A DNA stretch of 64,000 nucleotides, from positions 22,822,001 through 22,886,000 of the forward strand of contig CM028889.1 in the NCBI GenBank assembly GCA_016801885.1. Reading direction: 5' to 3'. Both the position numbers and the translations under genes were made by a program. The notes below the pieces were generated by a model. The model was not told where the DNA came from, did not search any database, and worked only from the letters and a program-made list of their open reading frames with translations. Shown here piece after piece: positions 24,901 to 37,500 of this stretch. Source of the stretch: Toxotes chatareus (lineage: Eukaryota > Chordata > Actinopteri > Toxotidae). Each line of letters begins with the position of its first letter. Positions within the stretch are counted from its first letter, which is position 1.

Positions 24901-27900
24901 GATTTGTTAAACATTTTAATGAGATTATGCGTTAAATCAGTGGACACCCAGCAGATTGTCATGCCTATGGAGCCAGGTGACCACCTGGGCCACCTCTGCA
25001 TGCTCAGACACAGCAGTTATTTACAAAGATCTATGTGATGGCTCTGTGTTCCTATTGTGTACCAAAAAAAAATCAACATTTTGTTGTCCTTTATCAGTCT
25101 AATTTCCCTAATCTTTGTTTTCGGATGTGGTAGAAAGACAAACACAGATGTGCTAAAGGAATAATTTAGTAGTAGAGTTTAGTTCCTCTCAGTTCCTGGA
25201 AGCTTCCTTAAACTGATGTTTGGGGCCACGAGTGGGTGGTTATCAAACAGGTGGCTATTTGCACATCCAGCACACATTAGCATTCATGTTTCCTCGCTAC
25301 TTGATTTATATATGTCCAATATTTGCTCTACTTTTAGCTTCAGAGAGCTAGTTTGACTCTCCACTAACTCGTGAGGGAACTGTTCACCTCGTCTGCAGTT
25401 TATTGATGAGCAGATAGTGAACAGTTACAGCCGCGTGCTTTTGTTGAAAACATTGTTGATGAGAGCAGTGAGAATGAACTGCGACAATAAAGTTGTCGGC
25501 CATAGAGCGATGAGCTGAAAGATGCTATAAAGCAGGGAAACTGCTGAGTTGGGTGATAATTCTCTGTGGATTTGTTGCTACGAGTGACCCCTTTAACATA
25601 CACACAGTGGTTCGGTCCATCGCTGATGTAAAAACATTGACTGTAGCATCAAGTTTCACACACAAAATAGTTTGTGCACATATTTTTTGAGAAGGAGGAA
25701 GATGATGATGATGATGATGATGGGGACACATCTGCATGGTTTAGTCACTGATGTTTGTATTTAAGCAGCAGCTGCACCCTGATGTACTGTTACCTGCATT
25801 CCCACTCTGTTGAACTGCAGAGGGTGTAGACGATGGACATACCGGTAAATGAATACAGTGTGTTTTCCAATTGTGTTCGCTGCACCTGCCTTACACACTA
25901 ATGGTGTCAAAACGCATAAGCTGGACCAGCTGGATGAATTTTTTTTTTTTTTTTTTTTTTTTTTTCCATATTTACTGTAGAAGACTGCGCTGCCCTCACT
26001 TTTACCTCAGCATCCTCCATCAGCATCAATCTGCAAAGACACATCTGTGGGCTAATTATGCAGAATGAGCCTTCGGACTGGCATCAGTCATTCATGTTGA
26101 GCTCTGTAGCTGTTTTACTGTAACATCCATTACTCCTAATTGTGAGAATCACACTATTAGGATGTTCCATCAATCAACACTGCCCTCGTAATAACCATTA
26201 ATAATTCCACATTCTCACATTCTCACCTTTTGTTGCTGGCTATCGTCTAACACCCCCCCTCAGTGTCTCTCACACTTATTTCCTCTCTCTCTGGACTGCT
26301 GTCATCTGCCCTCTTGCAAATGGGACACTGAGCTGCCAGCCTTCAAAGAGTCACCCAGGGAGCAGGCAAGGATGGCAGCGCGCACACATACAAATGCAAA
26401 CCCGTGCCGTTTCATCATCCAGGGGATCTAAAAAAAGGCGAGCAGCAGAAATATCACTCGGTGACGTGGATAAACGACCCAATCAGTCAGCTGGAAGTGT
26501 ATGGCCTTTTATTTCCTAACCGCTGTTCGCTAAAGTCTGTGGGAATATTAATCGCTGAAACGTACCCCCTACCTCTCTCTCTCCGCCTGACAGAAGGAAA
26601 ACGGGAAAAAGAAGACGACTTGAATAATGTCTAAATATTTGAAGAGGCTGATGTGATGTCGAGCTTTGAGACTCACTGTCAGCGAGTGGGAGAAGAAATC
26701 AGCAGAGACTAGGTTGAAGATCTGAGGGGGAGAAAACATGCCTGTTTATTTTTGATCACTCCCTTTTCTTTCTGCCTCTCCATCTCTCCGTCTCTGTTCT
26801 TCTGACTCTTTCATTTTCTTATTCTGTCTCTCTCTCTCTCTCTCTCTCTTTTCTGTCCTCCCACTCTGCATTTGATGATTGTCTGTCTTCAGGTTTTTGT
26901 CTTCCTTGGACACCAGTTTTTTTGTTTTTTTGTTTTTTTTTTAGTAGAAACTGGCCAGCACTAACCTTGTACACACACAAACTCTGGGCCGACTGCCAGC
27001 CTAGACCCCACAGCAAAGGTTGTGTGATTCAATGAAGGCGCGTATGTTTAATTTATAGATATGGGTATTTGTGTGTGTTTTGGGGTTTTTTTTTGACACC
27101 TACCCTGACTCTCCTGTCCCTGTTCCTGTAGATAACAACCCATTCTCCACCTCCATGAGCCAAACTGGACCCACTCCCAATGCTAATACAATGTACCAGC
27201 TGGCATGTGGGCAAACACTTTGAGCAGGTAGATTCCAGGTCTGTTGAGGGAGTGAAAGAGTAAGGTAGCACTCAGCAGAGAAAATAACAGCAGCAGTGAG
27301 TGATTTTGGCCCCATAAGGCCACAGATAGCTGCACTAACACTGGGCCAGATAATGTTAATCTGCAGCTAAGTTCAGAACCATGCTCTTGCAAATGCAGTC
27401 GATCTCCTTTGCAACAAGGACAGATTTTTTCCATAAAGGTTTATTGCCAGATGACGTTGGGTAACAGCAAAAGTTAAGTCTGGCCAGACGACACTGAATT
27501 TTTTGCCACAGCTCAACAAACTGGCCACATTCAAATTAATAGAAGGTTTGTTCTCTTTTTTTAACACAGGGCTACTGTCAGTCATTACTGTCAGTACCAA
27601 GTCTGTTGTTTTTTTAATTAAGCTTATTTCAGCATCTATGTTCAGGCAAATTAAAAGACGCACAGACAGGCTGATTTATATTGTATTCAGTTTCAACTGG
27701 TTCTTTGTTATTTTGTTAAGTTATTTGTGCTGCTACCTTTAAATTCTAATATTTGGTTATTTATGTTACGATGATCTCCATAGATTAGTGGTAGATTTTT
27801 TTAATATACCTTGTAACACAGCGGAAAATGCATTTCCCATCTTCCATCTCTTCATCTTTGGTCTTTGTTTTATCATTGTTAGTGAATGTAAACACTGAAA

Positions 27901-30900
27901 ATTTAAACATTTGTTTGTCCTAATCCGTAGAGAAACCCTAAAAGCACAGAAAGCTAAATCAGTGATCTCCAGCAAGTGCAAGATAATATTACGGTAACTG
28001 TAGCTTCTAACTGTCCTCGTGTGTAAAAGTGTTTTCACTCATCTCCAAGCAATGCGAGAAGAGTTTGGACAAAACCATCTGAACTAAAATGTGACTCCAG
28101 TTCTTTCTGGATTCAACTGGCCCAATTGTAACAGACAGATATTGTAATCACGTCCAAAACCACGAGTAGATTAGTACTCCCGCTGTGCATTGTAAAAGGC
28201 AATCTATTCTTAAATGAAGCAGCCATGCAGACCAAAGTCCAAATGGGAAGTTAAACCCAGACTCATCTTGCTTTGGATGAGTCTGTGGCTAACCAGAGAG
28301 TCACTGAGCCGCCCACAGGAAGCACAGATTGTTAAAATGGATAATTGGGTTTCATGTCATTAGCGTGTTTTGAGGTCATCAGATTAAATCCCCAGACAAC
28401 CAGGAGAAATTCGAGCCAGCAAAGTAATGAGGCAGTTCTCCACATTTACATTTACATTTACAATAACTGTCAGAGAGACTTAAAGCTTTGCTTTGCGACG
28501 TCATTAGACAAAATAGGAGTAAAGAGACGATCCAGGAATCCCACTGATTACCTGACCTGGGGTTCAAGTGACTCTGAATGATGAACTAACAAATTCTGTA
28601 ACAAGAAGTTACTTAATTACTACAGCACTAAAGCAGAACACAGATCTGGTGATTCGCTCCTGTGGTTTGTGTGTGTGATAGATCGTGGTCTAATAATGTC
28701 CATAAGCACTCTGTAGAGTCGGTTTAGCCAGATGAAGGACAGGACATGTATTTTAATGTCAGTTTTGACATATTTTTATGCGGCTGACATGGATTTATGT
28801 CCTCAAAATGTTGGTGGTGTGATAAACCTCATTTATGCGGCTTCTCTATGGGTCTGAATGAATGCACGTCAAACAGGCCCGCGGGTGAATGATGAATTTC
28901 GAACAGTGCTAAATTGTAGCAGAGCATAAAAGAGTGATAAAACTGGACCAACACTTGCCTCCATGCAAACATTACTGTCTTCATTCTTCATTTTTCTCTT
29001 GTCTCTGTCTGTCTCTCTCTGACTGTGAATGTTTAAATGGGCACACATTCATCTGCGTCTGGTTTTTTACATGACAGCGCTCTGTGTTTACCACCTGAGA
29101 CGTGACAAAGATTTACCTTCTCAGCACGAGATACAAGTGTGTTATTGCATGTTGGAGTCATTGTGAGGCTCTGCACATAGAGCAGTTTTCTTACACATTG
29201 CTCATGATCATTGCTCAGTGTCAGCATGTGTCACTTTCTCGCTCGCTGGGGGCACAGAGGTGTCTGTGCGCAGCTTCTGAACCTACGCAAGAGAGAAAAC
29301 GTGGAAATATCTGTTAAATTAGCGAATACATTGATTCAAATTAGTGACTTTCACGAAGGCTCACTCCAAGCAAAAGCTACCAAATGTAGCCTCACCTGTG
29401 GGGGCAGTCTCACTGTGACCCACTGTATTTCTTTTTGTCAACGATGTCGCTGCACTCCACAGCTTTGTGACTCAGATGGCCCTGAACATCACTGTGAATG
29501 CAGCAGAGCTTAACAGAATGAAAATCGCTTTCTTTCTCAATGCAGGATGAAGGTTTCTAAGCCCTTATTTCATATCACAGAGTAAAAGGGCTTTCATAAC
29601 AGACTCCTCTCCTCTCCTCTCCTCTCCTGTCCTCTCCTCTTCCTCTTCCTCTTCTTTCCTTGGCCAAACTGCATCTCTCTGCATACTAAGCAGGGCCCCA
29701 TACGGCCCAATTTGCACTGCCCAATTTACTGGTGTCGCTTCAGATTTGTTGGAGGAAAAGCTGAGGCCTTTTCCCTGATCCCCGCAGTGGAGGGAGGGAG
29801 GGAGGGGGCACAAGAGGGGGTGAGGATGAGGGGAAACTGGAGGTGGCTTGGCTGACACATCGGGCCCAAACCGCATCAGCTGTACATACATTTACACACA
29901 TTCAGATACACACACACACATATGCAGACCAACATCTGTGCACACATAGACAATCCTGCGAGGAACGGGAAAGCCACACACGCGCACACACAGACATCAC
30001 ATTTGAGATGTACAGCTCACAGTCACACAGCTAACCCCCAGAGAGAGGGGGGGGGAATGAGGAAGGGATGGGTAGAGGGAGAGTCAATGCGCTGACAGGA
30101 CTGTGACAGGGCTTAATTACCAAGCGAGCGCTGCGCACTGGAAGCAATTTCTAAGGATTGTTGTCATTTGAATAGATTAAAACGCCCTTTCACTGGACTA
30201 AGCTGTCTCACCGCAGGCCTGCCTCTGCTGTGGATTAAAAGTCCAAGTCAAATCAAAGAAAAGAAGACAGAGACAGAGAGAAAGAGGTAGAGATGGAGGG
30301 ATGGAGACAGAGAGGAGTGTCTCAGAGGGCACTTAAGGCAAGATGGTGCTGAAGAAAGAAAAGGAAGAAGGAGAGGGGACGGAGGGGGGATGTATTATGT
30401 AGATCTTGTGGGCTGCAAGACACTAAAAGGAATTTTCTGTGTGGACACAAAAAGAAATTGTAAAAAAAAATAATGGTGGTATTCTCCTACTCCTTTCCTG
30501 TGCAACACTATTATTCTTTTGCAGCTGTCGGCTGTGGGTGTTTAACGATTAAAAAAAAAAACACATTTCTCTTCCCACATAGATTTTCCATTGACTAATC
30601 ACTGTCTTTTTCAATTGCCGCCCCCATTTCTTTCTCCAACCCCCCCACCCATACACCTGCAGACACAGAGGGCTGCGAGCACACGTGGAGGAAGTTCCAC
30701 GGCCACTGCTACAGGTACTTCAGCCGCAGACACACCTGGGAGGACGCCGAGAAGGACTGCAGGGAGCACAGCGGCCACCTGGCCAGCATCCACAGCCTGG
30801 CTGAGCAGAACTTTATCAGAGGTGGGTGAAAGTGGAGGAGAATGACAGGACAAGGACGCATTTTGGCACAGACAGTGTGTAAGTGTTTGTTCTTATCTGA

Positions 30901-33900
30901 TTACACAGCAGGAAACCTTAAATTAGGCAGATAAGTTTGGGCATGCATGCTTCTGTAAGTAAAAGTCCTATTAATTTTCTGCAGTTGGAGCATTTCCAGT
31001 GTTTGATGGACATAAAAACCTCCTGGTTGATTCATGAGTTGAATCAGCACGAGGAGTCTCAGCCATGCCAGCGGCTGTGTGAGGCTGTGTTTAGGCACAG
31101 TGGTGCTTTGAGCTAAATGCTAACGCTAGCATGGCAACATACTCCCCACTACAATGCTAAGCATGTTTACCACGTTCAGAGTGTTAACATGCCAACATTT
31201 GCTAATTAGCACTAAACACAAAGTATAGTACTGGCACTAACATTTTGAAATGATGAAGGCTCCAAATGAAGTGTTAAAGGATTAGCAAAGGTATTAGAAT
31301 TTGTCCCGAGGGGGACATGAATGTCTGTGCCAGATTTCATGGCAGTCCATCCAGTAGTTGTTGAGATGTTTCATCCTGGGCCAGATTGGCAACACCGACC
31401 AACCAATGGTCGATGCTGCCATGCCGCTAGCATAGCTAAAATACACTGCTCGCACTACATTAGCAACATAGGTACAAAATTTCTAGTTTTTTGATAAAAA
31501 CATCGCTATAGCATAGCAGTGCGCATAAAAATACAGGGAGAGACGTATTTCTGAAAGTAAAATGACCAATTACCGATCTTATGTTCGTCGCTGAAGATGT
31601 AAGACGAACTGACCAACCACGGTGCTGTTTATTTTTCCTTTTTTTTTTTCAACAATAAGGTGTTTTGAATTTGCTACAGCTCTGATTCACTTCTCTTCTA
31701 ATTATTTTTTTTCTCCATCACAATAGCAGCTAAGGCACAGTTGGGTATAGTTGTATCTAGAGCCATCCGTCTCACCAAAGTGACATTAAAAAAATATGAT
31801 TTCTCAAAAGGTAGCCATATTATGGTTAAATTATCCACAAGACTTCCATGTTTCTATGTTAAGGAAAGCTGGGGATCTATCTAAGAAACCTTTAAAAAAC
31901 CAAAAGATGATTTAATGTGACAAAAATAATAATCCTTCCCTCTTCACAGCTCTATAACTCGTGACAGATCTGGTGATTCTCACAGTCACCAATCACATTT
32001 AAACAAGACACCAATTAATTTAAATAACATCAATGATTTGGTCTTAATAATCTCAGCAGCTCTCTCTCTGCTGTCCGCCTCCACTCTGCGACACGCTGCT
32101 TTTACTGGCTGTTGATTTATGTCTACTCTTCTACTTTATTATTACCATACTTAGTGATGGCACCTCTTGTCTAATATGTATTCCATAACTCAGTGATAAA
32201 TGTCTGTCTGGTTGAGCTCTGAATGGCCCTTGAAGGGGTTTATTGCAGTCCCTGCTGAAAAACTCCCTCAGGAGCCGAGTGTGTTCAGCCAAATAAATGT
32301 GTATCACTATTTGTTGCAATGAAACGGTGCTACGGGCTCTGATGTAAGCGTCTGTGACACAACATTTAATAAACTATCATATTCTTTCTTCGAATGTGAT
32401 TTGTAGTGAAGCAGGTGAAAAATCAGTTTTCAGTGGCTGAGGTAACTGCATTTGCGTCCAGTGAAGGAACGCAAGTGTCAATATGTTGAAGCGGGATGAA
32501 ATAAGACCAGATTCAAAGTAAAAAATTGATGTTTGATTTAATTATACTTGTTGATTTGTGTGGGGAAAAAAAGATGTGAAACTGTCTCTTTTACATTTAC
32601 AAAAGTTGTGTTTAATGACTTGTTTTTATCAGATAAATATTTGCGAGTGAGGTTTTCATGTCAAGTATTTTTAAATTTGCATTTATTTGTGAGATTTAAT
32701 AACAGTATTCATCAGATGTCTTGCTCTGGCTGTCTAAACCATCTGCTATCCATTGTGTGGCCCTATGTAGCAAAGCCAGCCCATCTGGTATTTCATGTTG
32801 TCCTGAATTATTTTCAAATCTTATTTGAATTTTTGGCACAGAGGCGAAGAGGGAAACATTGCTGCACTTATGTTTTAATGCAAGCTTTCGGGGTTTTCTT
32901 CATAGACTTAAATATTTGGCCACAGAGAGCAGTTTATCTGTGCCAGACAGTATTACCATGCTAATATCCATATCGTCTTTCTTTGGTGCCTCATAAACCT
33001 TCATCTCCTCATTCTTAGCTTCTCGCCCCCTGGCAGTGCTCCACAGCCACTTGTGTTGTCGTAAGGCCAGATTACCAGCAGCAAGCTTCTGTAATAGTGG
33101 ATCCACCCTCTGTCCCCCACAGATGCCAGGACAGTGCCATCCATCTAGTGCCCATCTTTCTTCTACACGAACGCAGTTACCAAAAAGTGTGTTTAATTGC
33201 CTCGAAAATGGATGTCTCCACCCCTGCAATAAGGGGATCAGAGCCATTAGGAAGATTAATGGGCCTGGTAATGATGTTAATCAGATACACCGTGATTGAA
33301 ATTCCATTACATATGTGCATGTGCATGCACACGCACGTGCCCGTACGACCACACACACACACACAAACGAGATTATCCCAACATGCCGTTAGTGAAATAT
33401 CGTTTCACACACAAACAAAAATCTCATCACCAGAGCATCACAGACCGAAACCGCAGATCTCTATTATAGCTCATCTCTTAGTTAAAGCCAAAGAGGGAAG
33501 ATCTCAGAGCCGTGTCTGCTGCAGTTCAGCTCCGAGATGGACAAAAGAAAAAAACCATGGTCAGGGTTATTTTCTCAGCTTTGATCACAGAGAGCCTGCG
33601 TTACAAACTGCTTCAGGGAATATAAAAGTTGTGGGACTTTACTGGCAACAGATGAACTGATGGAAGAATTCTGTTAGTTGGAAGTTGGAAGTTTGAGATC
33701 CAGTATTTTGGAAGCTTGAACCACACTAGGGACTAAAAATCAGAGAATCCCAGCCTCTGCTTTTTTTTTTTTACCCTGATTTTCACCCTAACTCCGACTC
33801 CATAAGCTTCTCTATTTTGTGGATATCTGCAGTAGTGTAATTGTGGCCAGCTGGAGAATTACTGTTGATCTTGATGCACTCAACTCTAAATATCGAGCAT

Positions 33901-34496
33901 TTGGATGGAAATCTGTGTAAAATCTCTGTAAAGGATATTTCCTCATTGTTGAGAGTGTAGCAGAGAGGTGTTCATTCAGATTTAAACTGGGTTTTTTTTT
34001 TTTGTTTTTTTAAAATCTGTATTAATTTCTGTATTAATTAAGTCTGAATTAATTTCTTCCTGTGCATTACCTGTTACTTAGGTCTGAGCCATGACAACAC
34101 CTGGATCGGTTTAAATGATCGTACAGTGGAGGACGACTTTCAGTGGACAGACAAGATGGAACTGGTGAGGAACCAGCTGTGGCTGTTTTGTCTTTTCATC
34201 AGCGGTGGAATTTAAGGCCCTCAAGAAACAGAATAACATATGTTTTTTATATGAATTAATAGAAATGCAAGGCTGCACTTTGGTTCCATATTGTTCTGCA
34301 CAAAGTTGCATTTTCATTTTCTATAATTACACACAGTCAAAAGAGGAAAACAAAAGAAAGTTAGGGAAGAATAATAAATAATTCTCTGCACAGAAGTGAT
34401 TATTGTGAAAAATGGAGACTTGCAAGATGATTGATTAGCATCTCGTGTCACGAAAATTATGAAGAAAGAGTAGTACTTGGATCTCAATTTTATTTG

Positions 34497-34549
<53 letters not shown>

Positions 34550-37500
34550 AGCAATATGAGAACTGGCGTGAGAACCAGCCAGACAACTTCTTCGCTGGAG
34601 GAGAGGACTGCGTGGTTATGATTTCTCATGAGAATGGCAAATGGAACGACGTGCCCTGCAACTACAATCTGCCCTATGTCTGCAAGAAGGGAACAGGTGA
34701 GAACAGTGAGGTGGATGGAGGGAGAGGAGAGGAGAGGAGAGGAGAAGAGAGAGTGGCATGGAGTATTCTGCAGCTTCAACAGGTGATTAAGATGACTGAC
34801 AGAGAGGCAAGGTGGCAGACAGGAGCAGGGTGTAAAAGAGGAACGCCGAAAAAGCTGCGAGGAGTAAGAGACATCGGATTTAAAGAGTGTGACAGTGAGG
34901 AGTCGGACAGGAGGAGGCAGAGAGAGGATGAGGAAAAGGGCAAATAAGGAAGAAAACCTTGCTCTGCTGTCAGTTCGTTAGTCTGAAATCCTATATGGTC
35001 TTTAAAGGAGAATCATAAGATAGAAAGGTGATCAAATGTTCTCGAGACTGTGGGTTTTTTTTTTTCTTTGGTAATTCTGCTCACAGGTGTTACAGCCTGC
35101 TTCTGTTAAAGCACTGAGACTGACAGCACATGCACCTTCAGGTGATCATGAACATACCGGCGGTATCATACCTCACGTTATACACTTCTCTGGGCAGTGG
35201 CAGAGATTAGCACCAAGCCTCCTCATTCAGGCCTCGTGCTAAAGATTCACACTCATTACTGCTCGCCAGCTCTTCTTCTTCCATCGCTCATCATCCTCCA
35301 TCTCTACTTTAAAAAGTTTTGTGAGGCATGTCTTTAGGCAGAGAGCACTTTCCTCTTTATGTCCAGGAAGTTTAAACTCAGCAAAACGAAATCAGCAAAC
35401 TTACGGGTTGGTTAAGTTCTTATATACGCTGCTATCTCCGCTTCACGTCCCCTGTTGCAGCTGCCCCTTCTTGGCGCGGCAGTTAGGCCACTACATGCTC
35501 CTCCGAGAGCCTATTAGAGCTTATTTTTGCCACACATTTGCATACAGGTCAAACTTATGACCGATGGCAAGAAAACGGACGTATTAATAGCTAGGTGGAG
35601 ATTAGCAGGCCGGTGTGAGAGACTGGTTAAAATACTGGGACACAAGAAGCCACCAGTCACTGCATTCCCCAAACTTTCCCTGGAGCCTGGAGCAGGACAA
35701 GCTTTGTGTATTAGCTGTGGATCAGGGTCTGTATTTATCAAACCACACCCTCCACACATCTGGGGACCCTCCTCTCTTCCCACTGATTCACAGACATGGG
35801 GTCAGATTTGGATCCTTCTCGCAGAGTAAAGTGAAACTGACTCTTTAGCATTTGAAGGATTCTGATAAATGAGAGTTTATCCTAATAATACCACTTTGAC
35901 CTGGATGTTGACAGTAGATAAGGATATTATTTAGCTAATTTATATCTTTACTGAGCAGATCTAAAGTCTTTTGGTGGCATTTTAAGCCTTAATTACAGAC
36001 AGTCGGGAGATGAAAATAAGCGAGAGAGATCCGTGCAACAAAGATCCCCAGCTGCACTCGAACTGGGAACACTGATGGTCATGGTCGGCGTCTTAACCCC
36101 TAAGCTCCAGGGGTGCCCTTACTGGGTGTGTTTAACCTAAATTCCTTCAAACTAAATGGAATAACTTCCCTTATCATCCCTCCTCATCCATGAATATTTG
36201 ATGAGCCTGAATATAAAAGCCTCAGAGGCCTTACTGATGGTCATTATGTTAATTTAAGCAAATTATTTGTGCTTTACCAGATGGTTTTGTCATCCGGGGG
36301 CCACAAGAGCAGAGATTGTACTTCTGAAGCTTCAGGCAACAAGCACGTCTCCTGAAACATCCTGTTCTATTCTAGTATCAAAGGAAAGGTATTTCCCTCA
36401 CAAGCAAGGTGTTGCACCACCTCTGATGCACACTGTCACAAGTCCCCAGCATCCAGCCCTCGTCTGACCTTAATCAGTCAGTTACAATTACCAGCATCTT
36501 TTCATCTTCCCCCCCGCTTCCCCCGTCAGCCTCTTTTTCACTCTAAGTAACCCCATGTAATGTCTTGTCTTATCAGGGGAGTTTGTCAGCGCCATGCTGA
36601 GTATCCTCTGCCCAGTTTCTAATGCACACAGCTCACGTGATCAGCTGGTCTGCTCATCGGCGGCCCCTGAGACTGATGAGGTGATGAAAAGCATCACGCG
36701 ATGAGCCTATCAGACACCTTAATCAGTCGTCCTGGGGTCAGTTGGGGTAACGTGGCGTGCAGATGTTTTTTTTTTTTTTTGTAATTCTGAAAAGAGATGA
36801 GACAGTCATCTGATGAGACGATGGTCAGATTTCAGGGAAAGAGAGCCAGACTCACCGTGCATATTATTTGCACGAACCACTCGCACAAGCCTCAAATCAT
36901 CAATCAAACGCATATTGAACCTGTTAAAGCTGCTGATTTGGCCTCAGCTCTGATTTTCCACATTTTTTTTTTGTTCAGGAATCGCCAAAAATCGTTTGAT
37001 TGAGGCATCTATCTAAGTATCTGTGTGAAGTTGTTCCTCCCTCTGATGCACTGTGTTGCTGTGGTTTCATCCTCTGTTCTACAAATATTTTCACATCATT
37101 AAAACATGGTTTGAGGGCAATCAAAGAACAGGATTTTCCCAAAGAAGAATGTACATATACATATGTATATGAGTGAACTTTGTGACCTGGAGTGGCTTTC
37201 ATACTGATGAGCAAAATGTTTTGTTGGATTAAATGCAGCCGTTTCAACGTTCAGAAGCAGCATGTGATTGCTGTATCAACACTGAATAAAGAGGGATAAA
37301 GAAAACAATTAGACTTAAGAGAAAACAGCAGCACGGATCGAGTTTTACATTTACATTTGGATTAAAGTGAGGAGAGAATCACATAGTCTTCTGCCTCCGA
37401 GCTCTTCCAGCCTGGATGGGAGGGAATTTGCCGACAACAGGACATGTAAGTATTATGAAATGATTCCACGATTTTGATGGGTTATTATGTACAGAGAGAG

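Larger units (their letters stand above)
17315..30662. other. ncan intron between EGF and lectin exon 1
   Basis: A 13.3-kb intron with donor GTAACA and acceptor cctgcag. Contents: GA-rich DNA (17400-17720), a hAT-like MITE (18114-18637), poly-T (20717-20739), a TG/CG-rich array near 21478, a telomere-like repeat on the - strand (21605-21790), a (CA)n run (21878-21904), a copy of the unnamed repeat (25313-25648), poly-T (25939-25965), (CT)n near 26829, a (CTCTC)n run near 29606, and GA-rich DNA (30240-30390). No extra exon was recognised. Confidence 0.75.

Noticed and set aside
24565..25038. 157-codon open frame on the + strand
   Set aside because: No family resemblance. It crosses homopolymers and lies inside the 13-kb intron, so it is likely chance.
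32548..32964. 138-codon open frame with many Phe/Leu/Cys
   Set aside because: AT-rich intron DNA. Hydrophobic residues follow from the T-rich codons, and no motif could be named.
33097..33660. 187-codon open frame on the + strand
   Set aside because: It runs through CA-rich microsatellite DNA (HTHT... stretch) in an ncan intron, with no recognisable domain.
36024..36121. Possible tRNA gene on the - strand
   Set aside because: A- and B-box-like motifs are present but the acceptor stem does not pair and the downstream sequence is SINE-like, so it is called a SINE head.
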